A program made the translations under genes and the position numbers. From Bacillus sp. JCM 19034 (lineage in GTDB: Bacteria > Bacillota > Bacilli > Bacillales > Bacillaceae_D), in contig NZ_BAXR01000015.1 in assembly GCF_001310635.1 (NCBI RefSeq), positions 1 to 64,000 of the forward strand: a stretch of 64,000 nucleotides of DNA, in the 5' to 3' direction. Positions 29,782-39,592 of this stretch are shown here, piece after piece (the stretch's first letter is position 1; every line of letters starts with the position of its first letter). The notes under the pieces are model-generated. The model saw only the letters and a program-made list of their open reading frames with translations. It ran no database searches and was not told the DNA's origin.

Positions 29782-30633
29782 GTGGAAAAAATCGCGATTG
29801 TCACCGGTTCATCGAGCGGATTCGGTCTTTACATCTGCATTGAACTTGCAAAGGCTGGTTTTACTGTAATTGCAACAATGCGAGATTTGTCTAAGAAACA
29901 CGTCATATCCAATTTGAACAATGAACCTTTGATTCAACGACGAATTCGTATCGTTCAGCTTGACGTCACCGACCCACAGTCGATTCAAACATTTCAATCT
30001 TACATACAATCGTTACCATCAATCGACCTTTTAGTAAACAATGCAGGATTTGCTCAGGCTGGGTTTGTAGAAGAGGTCAACATGAATAGCTATCGAAAAC
30101 AATTCGAAACGAACGTCTATGGTACGATCTCAATCACTCAAGCTGTGATTCCATATATGAGGGTAAATCAAAGTGGGACTATTATTATCATGAGCAGTGT
30201 TAGTGGGTGCATCGGATTTCCCGGCTTATCAGCATACGTATCCTCGAAACATGCGTTAGAAGGCTTCGCAGAAAGTCTTCGTCTAGAGCTTGCACCATTT
30301 CACGTGAATGTAGCTCTCATTGAACCAGGTTCCTATCAAACGAATATTTGGAAGGTTGGGCTTACAAATATAAAGGGAAACGAGCATTCGCCATACAAGA
30401 CTATGCTCTCTTCCCTTCAAGAGCATGTAAAAGAGGCATCTCCTACATACGGACATCCAAAAGAAGTCGCTCAGCTCATCGTCAAGCTTGCACAAAAGAA
30501 AAAAGTAAAACAGCTTCGCTATCCAATTGGAAAAGGTGTTCGTATCCAATTACTATTTAAAAAGTTTATCCCGTGGCCATTGTGGCAAAAGCTTGTACTA
30601 AATCGGATTCGCATGAAAAATAATAAGATCTAA
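29782..30633 (+). CDS. Short-chain dehydrogenase/reductase
   Basis: A 283-residue NAD(P)-dependent oxidoreductase of the classical SDR type. Cofactor motif IVTGSSSGFGLYI, NNAGFAQAG, active-site Ser in IIIMSSVSG and catalytic YVSSK with the SLRLELAPF helix are all present. The C-terminus is longer and basic, as in retinol/steroid-type SDRs of Bacillus (YbbO-like). GTG 29782 is preceded by GGAGG. The substrate is not predictable from sequence. The gene is followed by a strong terminator and stands alone. Confidence 0.9.
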   Translation: MEKIAIVTGSSSGFGLYICIELAKAGFTVIATMRDLSKKHVISNLNNEPLIQRRIRIVQLDVTDPQSIQTFQSYIQSLPSIDLLVNNAGFAQAGFVEEVNMNSYRKQFETNVYGTISITQAVIPYMRVNQSGTIIIMSSVSGCIGFPGLSAYVSSKHALEGFAESLRLELAPFHVNVALIEPGSYQTNIWKVGLTNIKGNEHSPYKTMLSSLQEHVKEASPTYGHPKEVAQLIVKLAQKKKVKQLRYPIGKGVRIQLLFKKFIPWPLWQKLVLNRIRMKNNKI

Positions 30634-30663
30634 CCTTTTATCATGGAAAACCCACCAGTCTGT

Positions 30664-30709
30664 CTGTCGACAACGTCTCGCAACAACGAGACGGTCGACA
30701 GGCTTTTTT
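30664..30709 (+). terminator. Strong terminator after the SDR gene
   Basis: Long stem made of CTGTCGAC-a(a)-CGTCTCG against CGAGACG-GTCGACAG, 15 pairs with a small bulge and a 6-base loop, followed by GCTTTTTT. Confidence 0.92.
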
Positions 30710-30865
30710 GTATAGAGATTTGTCACGATACAGTACTTCGAACCCACTCCCGAGATGGGGGGTGCTTTGGGCAGGAGGGCGTTGAACTAACCAACACTCC
30801 GGTGGATTTCATCCTGCCTTTTTCTCCTACAGGATTCGGCCCTCCCAACAGATAGACAAAATAAC
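30710..30865. ncRNA. GC-rich region with competing stems, candidate structured RNA
   Basis: Markedly GC-richer than its surroundings and without a credible frame. GGCAGGA (30770-30776) pairs perfectly with TCCTGCC (30812-30818), followed by TTTTTCT, which is terminator-like. The overlapping GGAGGGC (30774-30780) pairs perfectly with GCCCTCC (30839-30845), and TCCTG can also pair with CAGGA at 30830-30834. A small CACTCCGGTG hairpin lies inside. The mutually exclusive stems look like a switch or small RNA. No known family is recognised and the strand is uncertain. Confidence 0.35.
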
Positions 30866-30870
30866 GTAAA

Positions 30871-30903
30871 AACACCTTTGAGAATCAACTTCTCAAAGGC
30901 GTT
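30871..30903 (-). repeat. Dispersed hairpin repeat, copy 1 (also a terminator for the cyclophilin gene)
   Basis: A 14-bp stem on the minus strand (AACGCCTTTGAGAA / TTCTCAAAGGTGTT, one G-U) followed by TTTT. With the flanking GACCGTAGACC it matches an element at 47124-47170 in the opposite orientation. A second hairpin of CTTCCCACCCG/GGGTGGAAG type lies at about 30914-30952. Confidence 0.7.
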
Positions 30904-31024
30904 TGGTCTACGGTCTTCCCACCCGTTAAGATAGCGTTTAATGGGTGGAAGTCTCTTGAATGACGAAATTGTTCATAGTCATACTGATTGACTGTTACCA
31001 TCGGTTACGATGTATTTCGGAATG

Positions 31025-31657
31025 TTATTTTATTGTATCGGGATCGGGATAATCGATACCTTTTACATCTACAGTCACTTTTTTCATCTGTTGCTCTTCT
31101 ATCGGTCGATTGTGAGCACCTGTTTCAACTGAAACAATCTCGTCAACAACATCCATCCCGCTAATCACCTTACCAAATCCCGCATAATCACCATCAAGAT
31201 GAGGTGAATCATCAACTACTATAAAAAACTGCGATCCCGCCGAGTCAAAAGGCTCTGATCGAGCCATGGAAATCACCCCACGCTCATGAGCAAGTTCATT
31301 CTCAAAGCCATTTGAGGAGAATTCTCCTTTGATAGAATACCCAGGTCCACCTATCCCAACACCTTCAGGATCTCCACCTTGAATCATAAATCCAGGAATC
31401 ACTCGATGGAAGATTAAATCATTATAAAAGCCTTCTTCCACTAACGAAATGTAGTTTGCAACTGTATTCGGTGCAACCTCTGGATATAACTCTATTTTTA
31501 TTTCTCCACCATCCTCCATTTCAATCGTCACGACTGGATTATTTTCATTAGTTGGCTCAAAGCCTTCACTACCACTACTATCAATTGGTTGACCGTTCGT
31601 CCCACAGGCAACTAAAAATAACAAACAAAAGGTCATCGTATATATTATCGCTTTCAT
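31025..31657 (-). CDS. Peptidyl-prolyl cis-trans isomerase, cyclophilin-type lipoprotein
   Basis: A 210-residue protein: signal peptide with lipobox FLVAC, an acidic linker and a cyclophilin domain from residue ~48. Active-site signatures are seen: FHRVIPGFMIQGGDPEG (catalytic Arg and Gln), ISMARS and SQFFIVVDDSPHLDGDYAGFG. It would speed proline isomerisation during folding of secreted proteins at the outer face of the membrane. It appears monocistronic, ending at the hairpin repeat to its left. Confidence 0.93.
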   Translation of the reverse strand: MKAIIYTMTFCLLFLVACGTNGQPIDSSGSEGFEPTNENNPVVTIEMEDGGEIKIELYPEVAPNTVANYISLVEEGFYNDLIFHRVIPGFMIQGGDPEGVGIGGPGYSIKGEFSSNGFENELAHERGVISMARSEPFDSAGSQFFIVVDDSPHLDGDYAGFGKVISGMDVVDEIVSVETGAHNRPIEEQQMKKVTVDVKGIDYPDPDTIK

Positions 31658-31788
31658 TCAATTCACACTCCACTCTATTTCTTTTCTAGAATAGTATACA
31701 ACGAAATCACCTTTTATCAATAATGCCAAAGGTACTGAGTAGAAATTATCCACTCTAATTAAGTCTAAATTAGGTAGATTTTAAGACA

Positions 31789-31838
31789 AAAGCCACCAGA
31801 CGAGAGCTATTTAAAGAGCGTCTCCTTATGGTGGCTTT
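31789..31838 (-). terminator. Terminator of the chemoreceptor gene
   Basis: AAAGCCACCA paired with TGGTGGCTTT (10 bp), with an inner GACGAGAGCT/AGCGTCTC arm, followed on the minus strand by TTTTGTC. Confidence 0.8.
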
Positions 31839-31845
31839 CCCTTTA

Positions 31846-33552
31846 TTACAATTTAAATTTCTTTACTGAATCTTGTAAATCTTGAGCTAGCTTAGATAAC
31901 TCACCTGAACTTTGTGCCATTTCTTCCATTGAACTGCTTGTTTGCTGTGAAGAGGCAGTTGTTTGTTCAATGCCTGCTGCTGACTCTTCCGAAATTGAAG
32001 CAATCTCCTCAATCGAAGAATGAATCGTTTGACTGTCTTTTTCCATTTCTGATAAACCTAACGTAATATTTCCGATCCGTTTTACCATTGTTGTGATTGA
32101 TTCATTAATATCGGCAAAGGTTTCTTCCGTTAATTCAATTTGTGTTTTTCCTTTTTCAACTTCTTCATATCCGTCCTGTAGCGATTGTACGACATTGTTT
32201 GATTCTTGTTGAATGCTGCTAACGATGTTCGTAATGTCAGAAATCGATGTTGTCACTTGCTCAGCTAGCTTTCTTACTTCATCTGCCACGACAGCGAAGC
32301 CTTTTCCATGTTCTCCTGCACGTGCTGCCTCAATTGCTGCATTTAATGCTAATAGATTTGTCTGTTCTGCAATATCATGAATAACTGAAACGAGTCGGGA
32401 AATATCTTGCGTTTGTTGATCAAGTCCCTGCACTTTTTTCACTGCCCCGTTAACCATCTGATCAATATTTATCATTTGTCCAACGGAATCCTTCATTCGT
32501 TGACTGCCTTCCGTTGCCAACTGAATCACATTTTGAGACGACTGAGAGACTTCTTGTCCATGTCTATTTGCTTCTTTCACCTTTTTAACAAATTCATCAA
32601 TACCACCAGCTATTTCAGTCGAGTGATTCGCTTGGGAATCAGCACCAGACGAAAGCTCTTGCATCGTTACAGCAATCTGTTCAGCCCCTTGCTTCACTTC
32701 ATCAGCTGATTGGGTTAACTCTTCACTTTGAGCAGATACCGTTTCAGATACGGTTGAAATTTGAGTAAGGAGTGAACGCATATGATCTGTCATGTCATTT
32801 GTAGCATCAACAAGTTGACCTACTTCATCTTTAGAAGTTGCCTGTAGCTTTTCTTGGCTTAAGTCACCTGCTGCTATTTCTTTCATACGAGTTGAGACCA
32901 TACTTACTGATTTTGAAATATTCTGAGCAATTAATACCGCAATCACGATGCCGATAATAATAGCAACGATCGCAATCACCAAAAAGGCAACTAGTATTAG
33001 TTCTCCCGTTTCTACCATTTCTTCACCAGTCTCAATAATAGATTCAGATCTTAACTCAGATACCTCTTGAAATCCATCCATTAACACTTCCGCTATCGGT
33101 CTTGCCTCATTTCTCAACCGTTCGATAGCTTCTTCTACATTCCCTCGATCATACTCAGCAAAAATTTCATTTTCAACAAGTTGTCGCCATTCAATTGAAC
33201 GTTGGACCAAATATTCTGTTTGCTGTATATCACTATGCTCTAGTACATATTCTTGATATTCAATACTTTCTTGAGTGAGTCTTGCAAAATGCTCCTTATA
33301 ATGCTCATCACCATATAGTAAGTAAGCCCTAGAAAGACCAATACGGTCTGCTAAGTTAAAAGCAAGTTGTTCTTCTGCCATTAAAAGGGGCAATTCTTCT
33401 TCTACAATATTAGACGTTTTTTGATTATAGTCAGTAATATTTAGTAAACTGACTACTGTTAAAAGTGCCGTCAAAAATAGTACGGAAAGAAATCCTGTTA
33501 AAATTTTTGCTCTTAAAGACTTAAATGATAAAATAGAAAAAAGCTTTTTCAC
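31846..33552 (-). CDS. Methyl-accepting chemotaxis protein
   Basis: Transmembrane chemoreceptor of 568 residues. TM1 (~residues 15-35) and TM2 (~190-215, [17 protein letters not shown]) flank a helical periplasmic-side sensor of about 150 residues that looks like a four-helix bundle. A HAMP domain (residues ~215-270) leads to a coiled-coil signalling domain with the hairpin tip [20 protein letters not shown] that docks CheA/CheW. The C-terminal tail lacks a visible CheR pentapeptide. GTG 33552 was chosen since CAGGAG lies 8 bases upstream; the earlier GTG abuts it. The ligand is unknown. No other chemotaxis gene is in the window. Confidence 0.94.
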   Translation of the reverse strand: MKKLFSILSFKSLRAKILTGFLSVLFLTALLTVVSLLNITDYNQKTSNIVEEELPLLMAEEQLAFNLADRIGLSRAYLLYGDEHYKEHFARLTQESIEYQEYVLEHSDIQQTEYLVQRSIEWRQLVENEIFAEYDRGNVEEAIERLRNEARPIAEVLMDGFQEVSELRSESIIETGEEMVETGELILVAFLVIAIVAIIIGIVIAVLIAQNISKSVSMVSTRMKEIAAGDLSQEKLQATSKDEVGQLVDATNDMTDHMRSLLTQISTVSETVSAQSEELTQSADEVKQGAEQIAVTMQELSSGADSQANHSTEIAGGIDEFVKKVKEANRHGQEVSQSSQNVIQLATEGSQRMKDSVGQMINIDQMVNGAVKKVQGLDQQTQDISRLVSVIHDIAEQTNLLALNAAIEAARAGEHGKGFAVVADEVRKLAEQVTTSISDITNIVSSIQQESNNVVQSLQDGYEEVEKGKTQIELTEETFADINESITTMVKRIGNITLGLSEMEKDSQTIHSSIEEIASISEESAAGIEQTTASSQQTSSSMEEMAQSSGELSKLAQDLQDSVKKFKL

Positions 33553-33763
33553 AATCCCCACTCCTGTAATAAGTATTTGTTATTAGTGCCCTCACATTCA
33601 ATATAACACAAAAGTCATAGTTGAAAGTACATATTTAGACACTAATAGACAAAATTTTCTGTAGGAACCCTAAATAACTAGAACTAAAGTCTTGGAAATT
33701 TAAGTAGTTTGTCGTTTCATTTATCTTCCCTTCGTCCATACGAATCTTTATGCAGAATAAAAA

Positions 33764-33793
33764 GGAGATACCCATATCCTAATGAGCATCTCC
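33764..33793 (-). terminator. Terminator of the 221-residue unknown gene
   Basis: GGAGAT / ATCTCC outer stem with a partial inner stem, followed on the minus strand by TTTTTATT. Confidence 0.6.
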
Positions 33794-33806
33794 ACTTATT
33801 ATCAAA

Positions 33807-34472
33807 CTAACCTTTTTTCATCTCTGCTAACCAATACCTAATCCGCTTTGGAATTTCCTCATATACTTCTTCCCAAGGGCGAAATAGATCGTTTTTTAAT
33901 TCAAAATAGTCAAATTGCATCGTAGGAGTAAAGCGAAATCGTTGCATATAATGACGAATTAATTGATCCGTTTCAAGGTTTGTTTCGAGAATATCTTGAT
34001 AGAAAAACGGGATCGTCAAACCGTCCACTCCTGCCTCAGCATCTGTACAAGCAAATAGATTCGGTATCAAATGAAATAACTCTGCATCTGGGAGAAACGC
34101 ATGTTTTCCCGGCTGGGAATATAGTCTAACATGTGTTTTTTCAATTAAATTACGACGATCTGGGAAAAGACCTTTGAAAAACCGCCCATGAAAGCTTGCC
34201 TCACAATCTAGTACAGAGCCATCTTTACCAACATATACCCATACATGCTCAAGCTCATATAAATGCTGAATATCAAAATCCCAGTAAATAGCATATTCAA
34301 TAATATGATCAAGCTCTTTTTCACAAAAAGAAAATTTTCGTTTAAAAGAAGGAGATCGCCCCCCTTTTTCTATTACCGTCACACCTACCATACAAGGAAA
34401 GAAAGGTTCATGTTTATCAAAAAAATGTGCGGGGCATACGTTTGTATATGCTGAAGGTTCATTCACTAACAC
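33807..34472 (-). CDS. Unknown protein, 221 residues
   Basis: A soluble-looking protein with no signal peptide or membrane span. Conspicuous stretches are YWDFDIQHLYELEHVWVYVG, DCEASFHGRFF and YMQRFRFTPTMQFDYFEL. Four cysteines are scattered (CPAHFF, PCMVG, FCEKE, LDCEA) and it is rich in histidine and aromatic residues, which would suit metal binding. The E-H-V-W-V-Y-V-G-K-D-G pattern suggests a conserved beta strand and turn. I do not recognise the family. It sits between a chemoreceptor and a MATE exporter, just after the latter's stop, so it may be co-transcribed with it. Confidence 0.65.
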   Translation of the reverse strand: MLVNEPSAYTNVCPAHFFDKHEPFFPCMVGVTVIEKGGRSPSFKRKFSFCEKELDHIIEYAIYWDFDIQHLYELEHVWVYVGKDGSVLDCEASFHGRFFKGLFPDRRNLIEKTHVRLYSQPGKHAFLPDAELFHLIPNLFACTDAEAGVDGLTIPFFYQDILETNLETDQLIRHYMQRFRFTPTMQFDYFELKNDLFRPWEEVYEEIPKRIRYWLAEMKKG

Positions 34473-34482
34473 CTCTAATCTA

Positions 34483-35822
34483 TTATGAAAAATCCTCTAC
34501 TAAATTTCGTGCCCATTTGTTAGAACGGTAACGAAAATAGCCAAAGATTGATTTTGTAATTTCTTCTAAAGCAAACATAAAATAAACGACTTCAATTGAC
34601 CAATGGAACACATAGGCTCCTAAAAAGACGAGCGGAAGGGCAATAAACCACGTCGTACATAAAACAAGTTTCATTGAAAAAACATTATCTCCACCAGAGC
34701 GAAACACCCCAACAATCCAAAGATGGTTTAAGAAATACATCGTTAATACAATACCTTGAATATAGAGGACATTTTTAAACTTTTGTTGCACTTCAGGCTT
34801 AATTCTGTAAATAAATTCACAATCATTGGATTTAATAGAATGATAAGTATGCTCACGACAATCGCCGAATAAATCGCCAGCCTTGTAAAGCTCCTTGCAC
34901 TTGTAATGGCTTCGGCAGGGTCATCAGAACTTAGCTTTCTTCCGATCATAACCCTTGCAGCATAGGAGAACCCGGAAATACCCATAAGGAAATATTGATT
35001 AAAAATACGAGCTAATTGAAATGTTGCTAGTGCGACAATGCCCATATGACCAAATGCAACGGCATAGAGCATATTGCCAAACGACCAAATTCCTTCATGA
35101 AGCACGAGCGGATAAATCGTTTTATAAATCCGCTTGCTAAATGACCAATTAAATGAAAAGAGCTGTTTCAAATGAGCATTCACATAATAGCGTCGCCCAT
35201 AAACAAAGCCTAAGACAAGTAATAAACTAATAACCGTCGATAATAAAGTCGCAATCGCAGCTCCCATTACTTCATATGCCGGGAACCAACCGACCCCATA
35301 TATAAGTAAGTAATTAAACAACGTATTAAAGCCCATTCCGATACAACCGAATATAACATTCACTTTTATTTTTCCAATTGCACCGAGGGCATGTCCATAT
35401 GTATCTTTTATAGCATTTAACACAAAGACAAAGACGATTACACTCACATATTGCATTCCATAAGCCATTCCTTGTTCGTCCTTAATAAATAATGACAATA
35501 ATGGCTCTTTAAATACGGTCACAAGAACGAATGCGAAGAGGGAAAACAACAGACTTGTCGTTAACATTAACCCCATCGTTCGATAAACGTTATTCATTTG
35601 ATTAACGCCGTAAAACTGTGTAATAAAAGCTGACATTCCATACGTAGCCGACAACACCATACCGAGCACAAAGCTGAACTGACTAGCCGCTGCGACCGAA
35701 GCAACGGCTACTTCACCTAGTCCGGTTATCATTAATGTATCAATAAAAGAAAAGGAATTGCTAATGAGCATATGCAATACAAAAGGTACTACTAGTAACG
35801 TGACTTCTCGTTTAAATTTCAT
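34483..35822 (-). CDS. MATE family efflux transporter (one frameshift)
   Basis: About 446 residues with twelve predicted spans in two six-helix halves. The N-terminal half shows PFVLHMLISNSFSFIDTLMI and AAASQFSFVLGMVLSATYGMSAF. The C-terminal half begins KTIYPLVLHEGIWSFGNMLY, followed by LATFQLARIFNQYF. It uses an ion gradient to export drugs or metabolites. A base is lost near 34808; the repaired sequence runs VNLFYRIKPEVQQKFKNVLYIQG. It is 8 bases downstream of the HAD hydrolase and is followed by the unknown gene, so the three may form an operon. Confidence 0.85.
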
Positions 35823-35830
35823 ATGCCTTT

Positions 35831-36394
35831 TTACTTCACATCGGCCTTTTTCTGTTGTTTCGTAACCTTTTCATTTAAATGTTCAACAAGTGTAAGCAGT
35901 TGCTTCGCTTCATGAATCGTGTAATCTGGCTGCTCCATTTCGTTAGCTGGTTCCTTCGGGTAACGAGGTGACCAATCAAGAAATATACTCGTTATCCCAA
36001 GGTGATTTGCCCCAAGAATATCACGACTTAAATTATTTCCAACCATGACAACCCGATAGCAATCCTCCATGGATAAATCAAGTGCACCTAAAGCCGCTTT
36101 GAACATTTTTGCATCAGGTTTACGCACTTTAATCGTTTCAGAGTAGATCATTGCCTCAAAGCAATCATAGATGCGATGATCTGTCAGCATATTTTTAAAC
36201 GATTGAGCTAACCCGTCCGCCACAAGAGCTAAACGGTAGCCTCGTTCTGCTAGCTCCTTAACGACTTTATCGGCATTTGGAATCACGTCTGCTTTTATTA
36301 CAACCTCATTCTCATCACGTATCTCTGTTGACTCGTCGATAATCGTATCGCCGCAATCCATAAATATAATTAACTCTTTTTCCACTTTATTCAC
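35831..36394 (-). CDS. HAD superfamily hydrolase
   Basis: A 187-residue phosphatase-like protein. Motif I is IIFMDCGDTIID, with nucleophile Asp in D-C-G but glycine where the general acid/base Asp (DxD) usually stands. Motif II is LVADGLAQ, motif III KPDAKMF and motif IV VMVGNNLSRDILGA. The DxG variant occurs in other HAD proteins, but it lowers confidence in ordinary phosphatase activity. GTG 36394 follows AGGAAGGA. It lies 11 bases after the oppF-like gene, so it may process a product of the imported oligomer (inference). Confidence 0.82.
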   Translation of the reverse strand: MNKVEKELIIFMDCGDTIIDESTEIRDENEVVIKADVIPNADKVVKELAERGYRLALVADGLAQSFKNMLTDHRIYDCFEAMIYSETIKVRKPDAKMFKAALGALDLSMEDCYRVVMVGNNLSRDILGANHLGITSIFLDWSPRYPKEPANEMEQPDYTIHEAKQLLTLVEHLNEKVTKQQKKADVK

Positions 36395-36405
36395 ATTCCT
36401 TCCTG

Positions 36406-37399
36406 TTAAAATACACCTTGAAGCTCAAGCTCTTTTGCGTAATGACATGATACGTAATGACCTTCTTTAACTTCTGTTAACTGTGGAGCCACTTCCTGAC
36501 ATTTCTCTGTTCGATAGGCACAACGTGGTGGAAATGACAACCACTAGGACGATTAGATGGATTAGGTACCTCCCTGTTAAAACCTTACGTGTTGGTATTA
36601 CATCAGGATCTGCTTTCGGTACTGCAGATAATAACGCTTCAGTATAAGGATGTTTCGGTCTAGCGTAGAGCTCATTTGTATTTGCGAGCTCAATGATTTC
36701 CCCTAAGTACATCACTGCCACACGATCAGATATATGTTCTACGACAGACAAATCATGCGAAATGAATACATACGTCACATGAAACTCTTCCTGTAAATCC
36801 TTTAATAGATTAATAATTTGTGCTTGAATGGAAACATCTAACGCTGACACCGCTTCATCACAGACAATCACCTTAGGATCCGTTACTAGAGCACGAGCAA
36901 TCCCTATTCGTTGCCTTTGTCCCCCTGAAAAGGAATGGGGGTAACGCTTTAAATAACTTATATTTAATCCTGTCTTTTGTGCGATACTCTTAACCTTTTC
37001 CTCAATCTCCTTTTTGCTATAACGTTTCGTTACTCTAAGTGGTTCACTAATAATATCAAATACGGTCATTCTCGGATTTAATGATGAATAAGGATCTTGA
37101 AAGATCATTTGAATATCAGGACGAACTTCTTTATATGCACGTCTCTTTAACGTAAGAAAGTCTACCTTTTCTGATTCGTCCTTATAATAGTAAACATGGC
37201 CTTCTGAAGCTTCGATTCCTCGAACAATACAGCGTCCAAGCGTCGTTTTGCCACAGCCTGATTCTCCAACTAGACTAAGAGTTTCGCCTTTTTTAACTGT
37301 AAATGAAATATTTGATACGGCCTTCACCACTTGCGATGACTTCTTTTCCTTAAACTCTTTTGACAAATTCTCAATCTCAAGAATCGGCTCACTCAACAA
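36406..37399 (-). CDS. Oligopeptide/oligosaccharide ABC importer ATPase, OppF-type (two frameshifts)
   Basis: About 331 residues after repair. Walker A is GESGCGKTT, the signature FSGGQRQRIGIARAL and Walker B VIVCDEAVSALD. Two one-base losses (near 36575 and 36535) scramble the C-terminus. Repaired, it reads LTGEVPNPSNRPSGCHFHPRCAYRTEKCQ, the conserved Opp/Dpp C-terminal motif whose cysteines (C-x5-C-x6-C type) bind an Fe-S cluster in some members, and ends QGVF at 36406. The start overlaps oppD by 11 bases. It works with the OppD-type ATPase to power uptake. Confidence 0.88.
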
Positions 37400-38423
37400 G
37401 TTCAGCCTCCTTTCTCAATCGTTCTTCTTCATATAAAAAACAGGCAACGCGATGACTATCATTCACATGTATCGTCTTTACATCTTGTTGATTACAAACA
37501 CCTTCGATTCGATCTTGGCACCGTTCATAGAACCCACAGCCAGGCGTTAAATTAATCGGCACTGGAACCGTTCCATCAATTGACAACAGCTTTTTCTTAC
37601 GGCTCCCGATCACAGGAATAGATTCAATCAACCCTTTTGTGTAAGGATGCTTCGGTCTTTTAAACAGATCATGAACCGTTCCGTGCTCAACAATTTTCCC
37701 TAAATACATAACGGCAACCTCATCACACATTTCTGCAACGATCCCAAGATCATGTGTGATAAACAAAATAGACATTCCGAACTCTTTTTGCAAATCCTTC
37801 ATCAATTCCAACACCTGAGCTTGAATGGTTACATCGAGTGCCGTTGTTGGCTCATCAGCAATTAATATTTCCGGGTTACAACTCAATGCCATCGCAATCA
37901 TCGCCCGCTGTCGCATCCCTCCTGAGAATTCATGCGGATATTGATGGAACCTCTTTTCCGCATCAGAAATGCCTACTTTCTCAAGCATACGAAGAGTCCA
38001 TTCCTTAGCTTTCTTCTTATCCTTTGTCTGATGAAGCAATACTGCCTCCATAACTTGATTGCCTATCGTATAAAGAGGTGAAAATGCTGTCATTGGCTCT
38101 TGGAAAATCATTGATATTCTTTTCCCACGTATTGAACGCATCACTGGCCCGTTTCGCTTTAAGGATAAGAGATCTAAAGGCTCCTTTTCATTTTCTTGCT
38201 GCAATAACACTTCTCCACTCGTTTGAAATTCTTTCGGATTTAACCCTATAATCGCCTTACTCGTTACACTTTTCCCACACCCTGATTCTCCAACAATCCC
38301 CAACGTCTTACCTTTCATTAATGAAAAGTCAATCCCTCTAACCGCCTGAAGAAGACCGTTATCTGTTTCAAATTGAATCTGCAAATTTCTAACTTGTAAA
38401 AATGCTTCCTGTTCTTGTGTCAT
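37389..38423 (-). CDS. Oligopeptide/oligosaccharide ABC importer ATPase, OppD-type
   Basis: Complete 344-residue ATPase. Walker A is GESGCGKSV, the Q-loop [14 protein letters not shown], the signature [15 protein letters not shown] and Walker [14 protein letters not shown]. The C-terminal oligopeptide-specific region shows [19 protein letters not shown], the cysteine-bearing OppD/F tail. It belongs to the five-gene importer operon and is 18 bases downstream of the permease. No defect seen. Confidence 0.93.
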   Translation of the reverse strand: MTQEQEAFLQVRNLQIQFETDNGLLQAVRGIDFSLMKGKTLGIVGESGCGKSVTSKAIIGLNPKEFQTSGEVLLQQENEKEPLDLLSLKRNGPVMRSIRGKRISMIFQEPMTAFSPLYTIGNQVMEAVLLHQTKDKKKAKEWTLRMLEKVGISDAEKRFHQYPHEFSGGMRQRAMIAMALSCNPEILIADEPTTALDVTIQAQVLELMKDLQKEFGMSILFITHDLGIVAEMCDEVAVMYLGKIVEHGTVHDLFKRPKHPYTKGLIESIPVIGSRKKKLLSIDGTVPVPINLTPGCGFYERCQDRIEGVCNQQDVKTIHVNDSHRVACFLYEEERLRKEAELVE

Positions 38424-38441
38424 CTACTCCTGCTCCTTTCA

Positions 38442-39589
38442 TCACTTATAAGGGTCGGCTGCATCTCTCAACCATCTCCTAAGAAGTTAAATGCGAGTAC
38501 TGTTAAAATGACAAACGCTAAAGGAATCAACTTCCAAGGGTACAGGGCAACATTTTCAATTTGCTGTGCTTCTTGTAGCAACACACCCCAGCTAGTTGCT
38601 GGTGCCTGCATTCCCAATCCTAAAAAGCTCAAAGCCGTCTCACCGAGAATCATTCCAGGTATAGCTAATGTTGCTGCCACAACGAGATAACTCATGAAAC
38701 CTGGAATTAAATGAGTCAAAATAATTTTGAAATTACCCACACCAGCTAGTTTAGCTGCCATGACATAATCTTCATTTTTCAATGAAACAAATTTACTACG
38801 TACAACACGTGCAAGCCCTGTCCATTCTAAAAAAGCCATTATAATCGTAATGTAGAGAAACATTTGCACAACTGGTACTCGTGGTGGAATAGCTGCCGAT
38901 AACGCCATCCAAAGCGGCAACGTTGGAAATGAACGGATAATCTCAATTGAACGTTGAATGATAGAATCGATCACTCCTCCAAAATAACCCGATACCCCGC
39001 CAATGATAACACCAAGAACAAAGCTAATCGCAACTCCAACAAGAGGAATTGACAAGGAAATTTGGCTGCCTAATATAATTCGAGAAAACAAATCACGCCC
39101 TGTCCCATCGGTTCCAAATAAGAAAATTTGTCCTGGAGCTTCAACTCCAAATAAACGAAGATTCGTTTCAAATAAACCGAGGAAGCGGTACGTTTCCCCA
39201 CTTACTAAAAATTGAATCGGATATTTCACAGACGTATCCTCGACGATCACATTTCTTAACGTCTCAGGGTCTCGTGAAGACGTTAATCCATAAACAAATG
39301 GACGCAAATGGAAGGTTCCGTCTTCATCAAAAAAGTGAATTTGTGTTGGTGGTGCATTCATATACTCACTGTCGTAGCTTTGTAGGCCATATGGGGCAAT
39401 AAACTGACCAAATAGAGCCGCACCATATAACGTAAAAAGTATGATCAAGCTAATACGAGCTAGCTTATGTTTTTTTAGCTTTTTAAAAATTAAACTCCAC
39501 TGAGAGTCAATATGCACGGAATCCATTTGCTTTTTTCGTCTCCACATAAAAGGCTTACGTTTCACTTGATTCGGTATGTGTGTATTCAT
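38442..39589 (-). CDS. ABC importer permease, OppC-type (3' frameshift)
   Basis: About 382 residues. A cytoplasmic N-terminus rich in Lys/Arg is followed by TM1 and a 100-residue extracytoplasmic insert. A BPD-transport domain of five spans comes next, with the EAA loop YVMAAKLAGVGNFKIILTHL. ALSFLGLGMQAPATSWGVLL is the hallmark of OppC/DppC. At 38472 one base is lost; the repaired end is FNFLGDGLRDAADPYK, the standard C-terminus, stopping at 38442. It starts 3 bases after the OppB stop. Confidence 0.9.
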
Positions 39590-39592
39590 ATA

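Noticed and set aside
30643..30855. 70-codon frame after the SDR gene
   Set aside because: It runs through a strong terminator and the GC-rich structured element, and has no family-like sequence.
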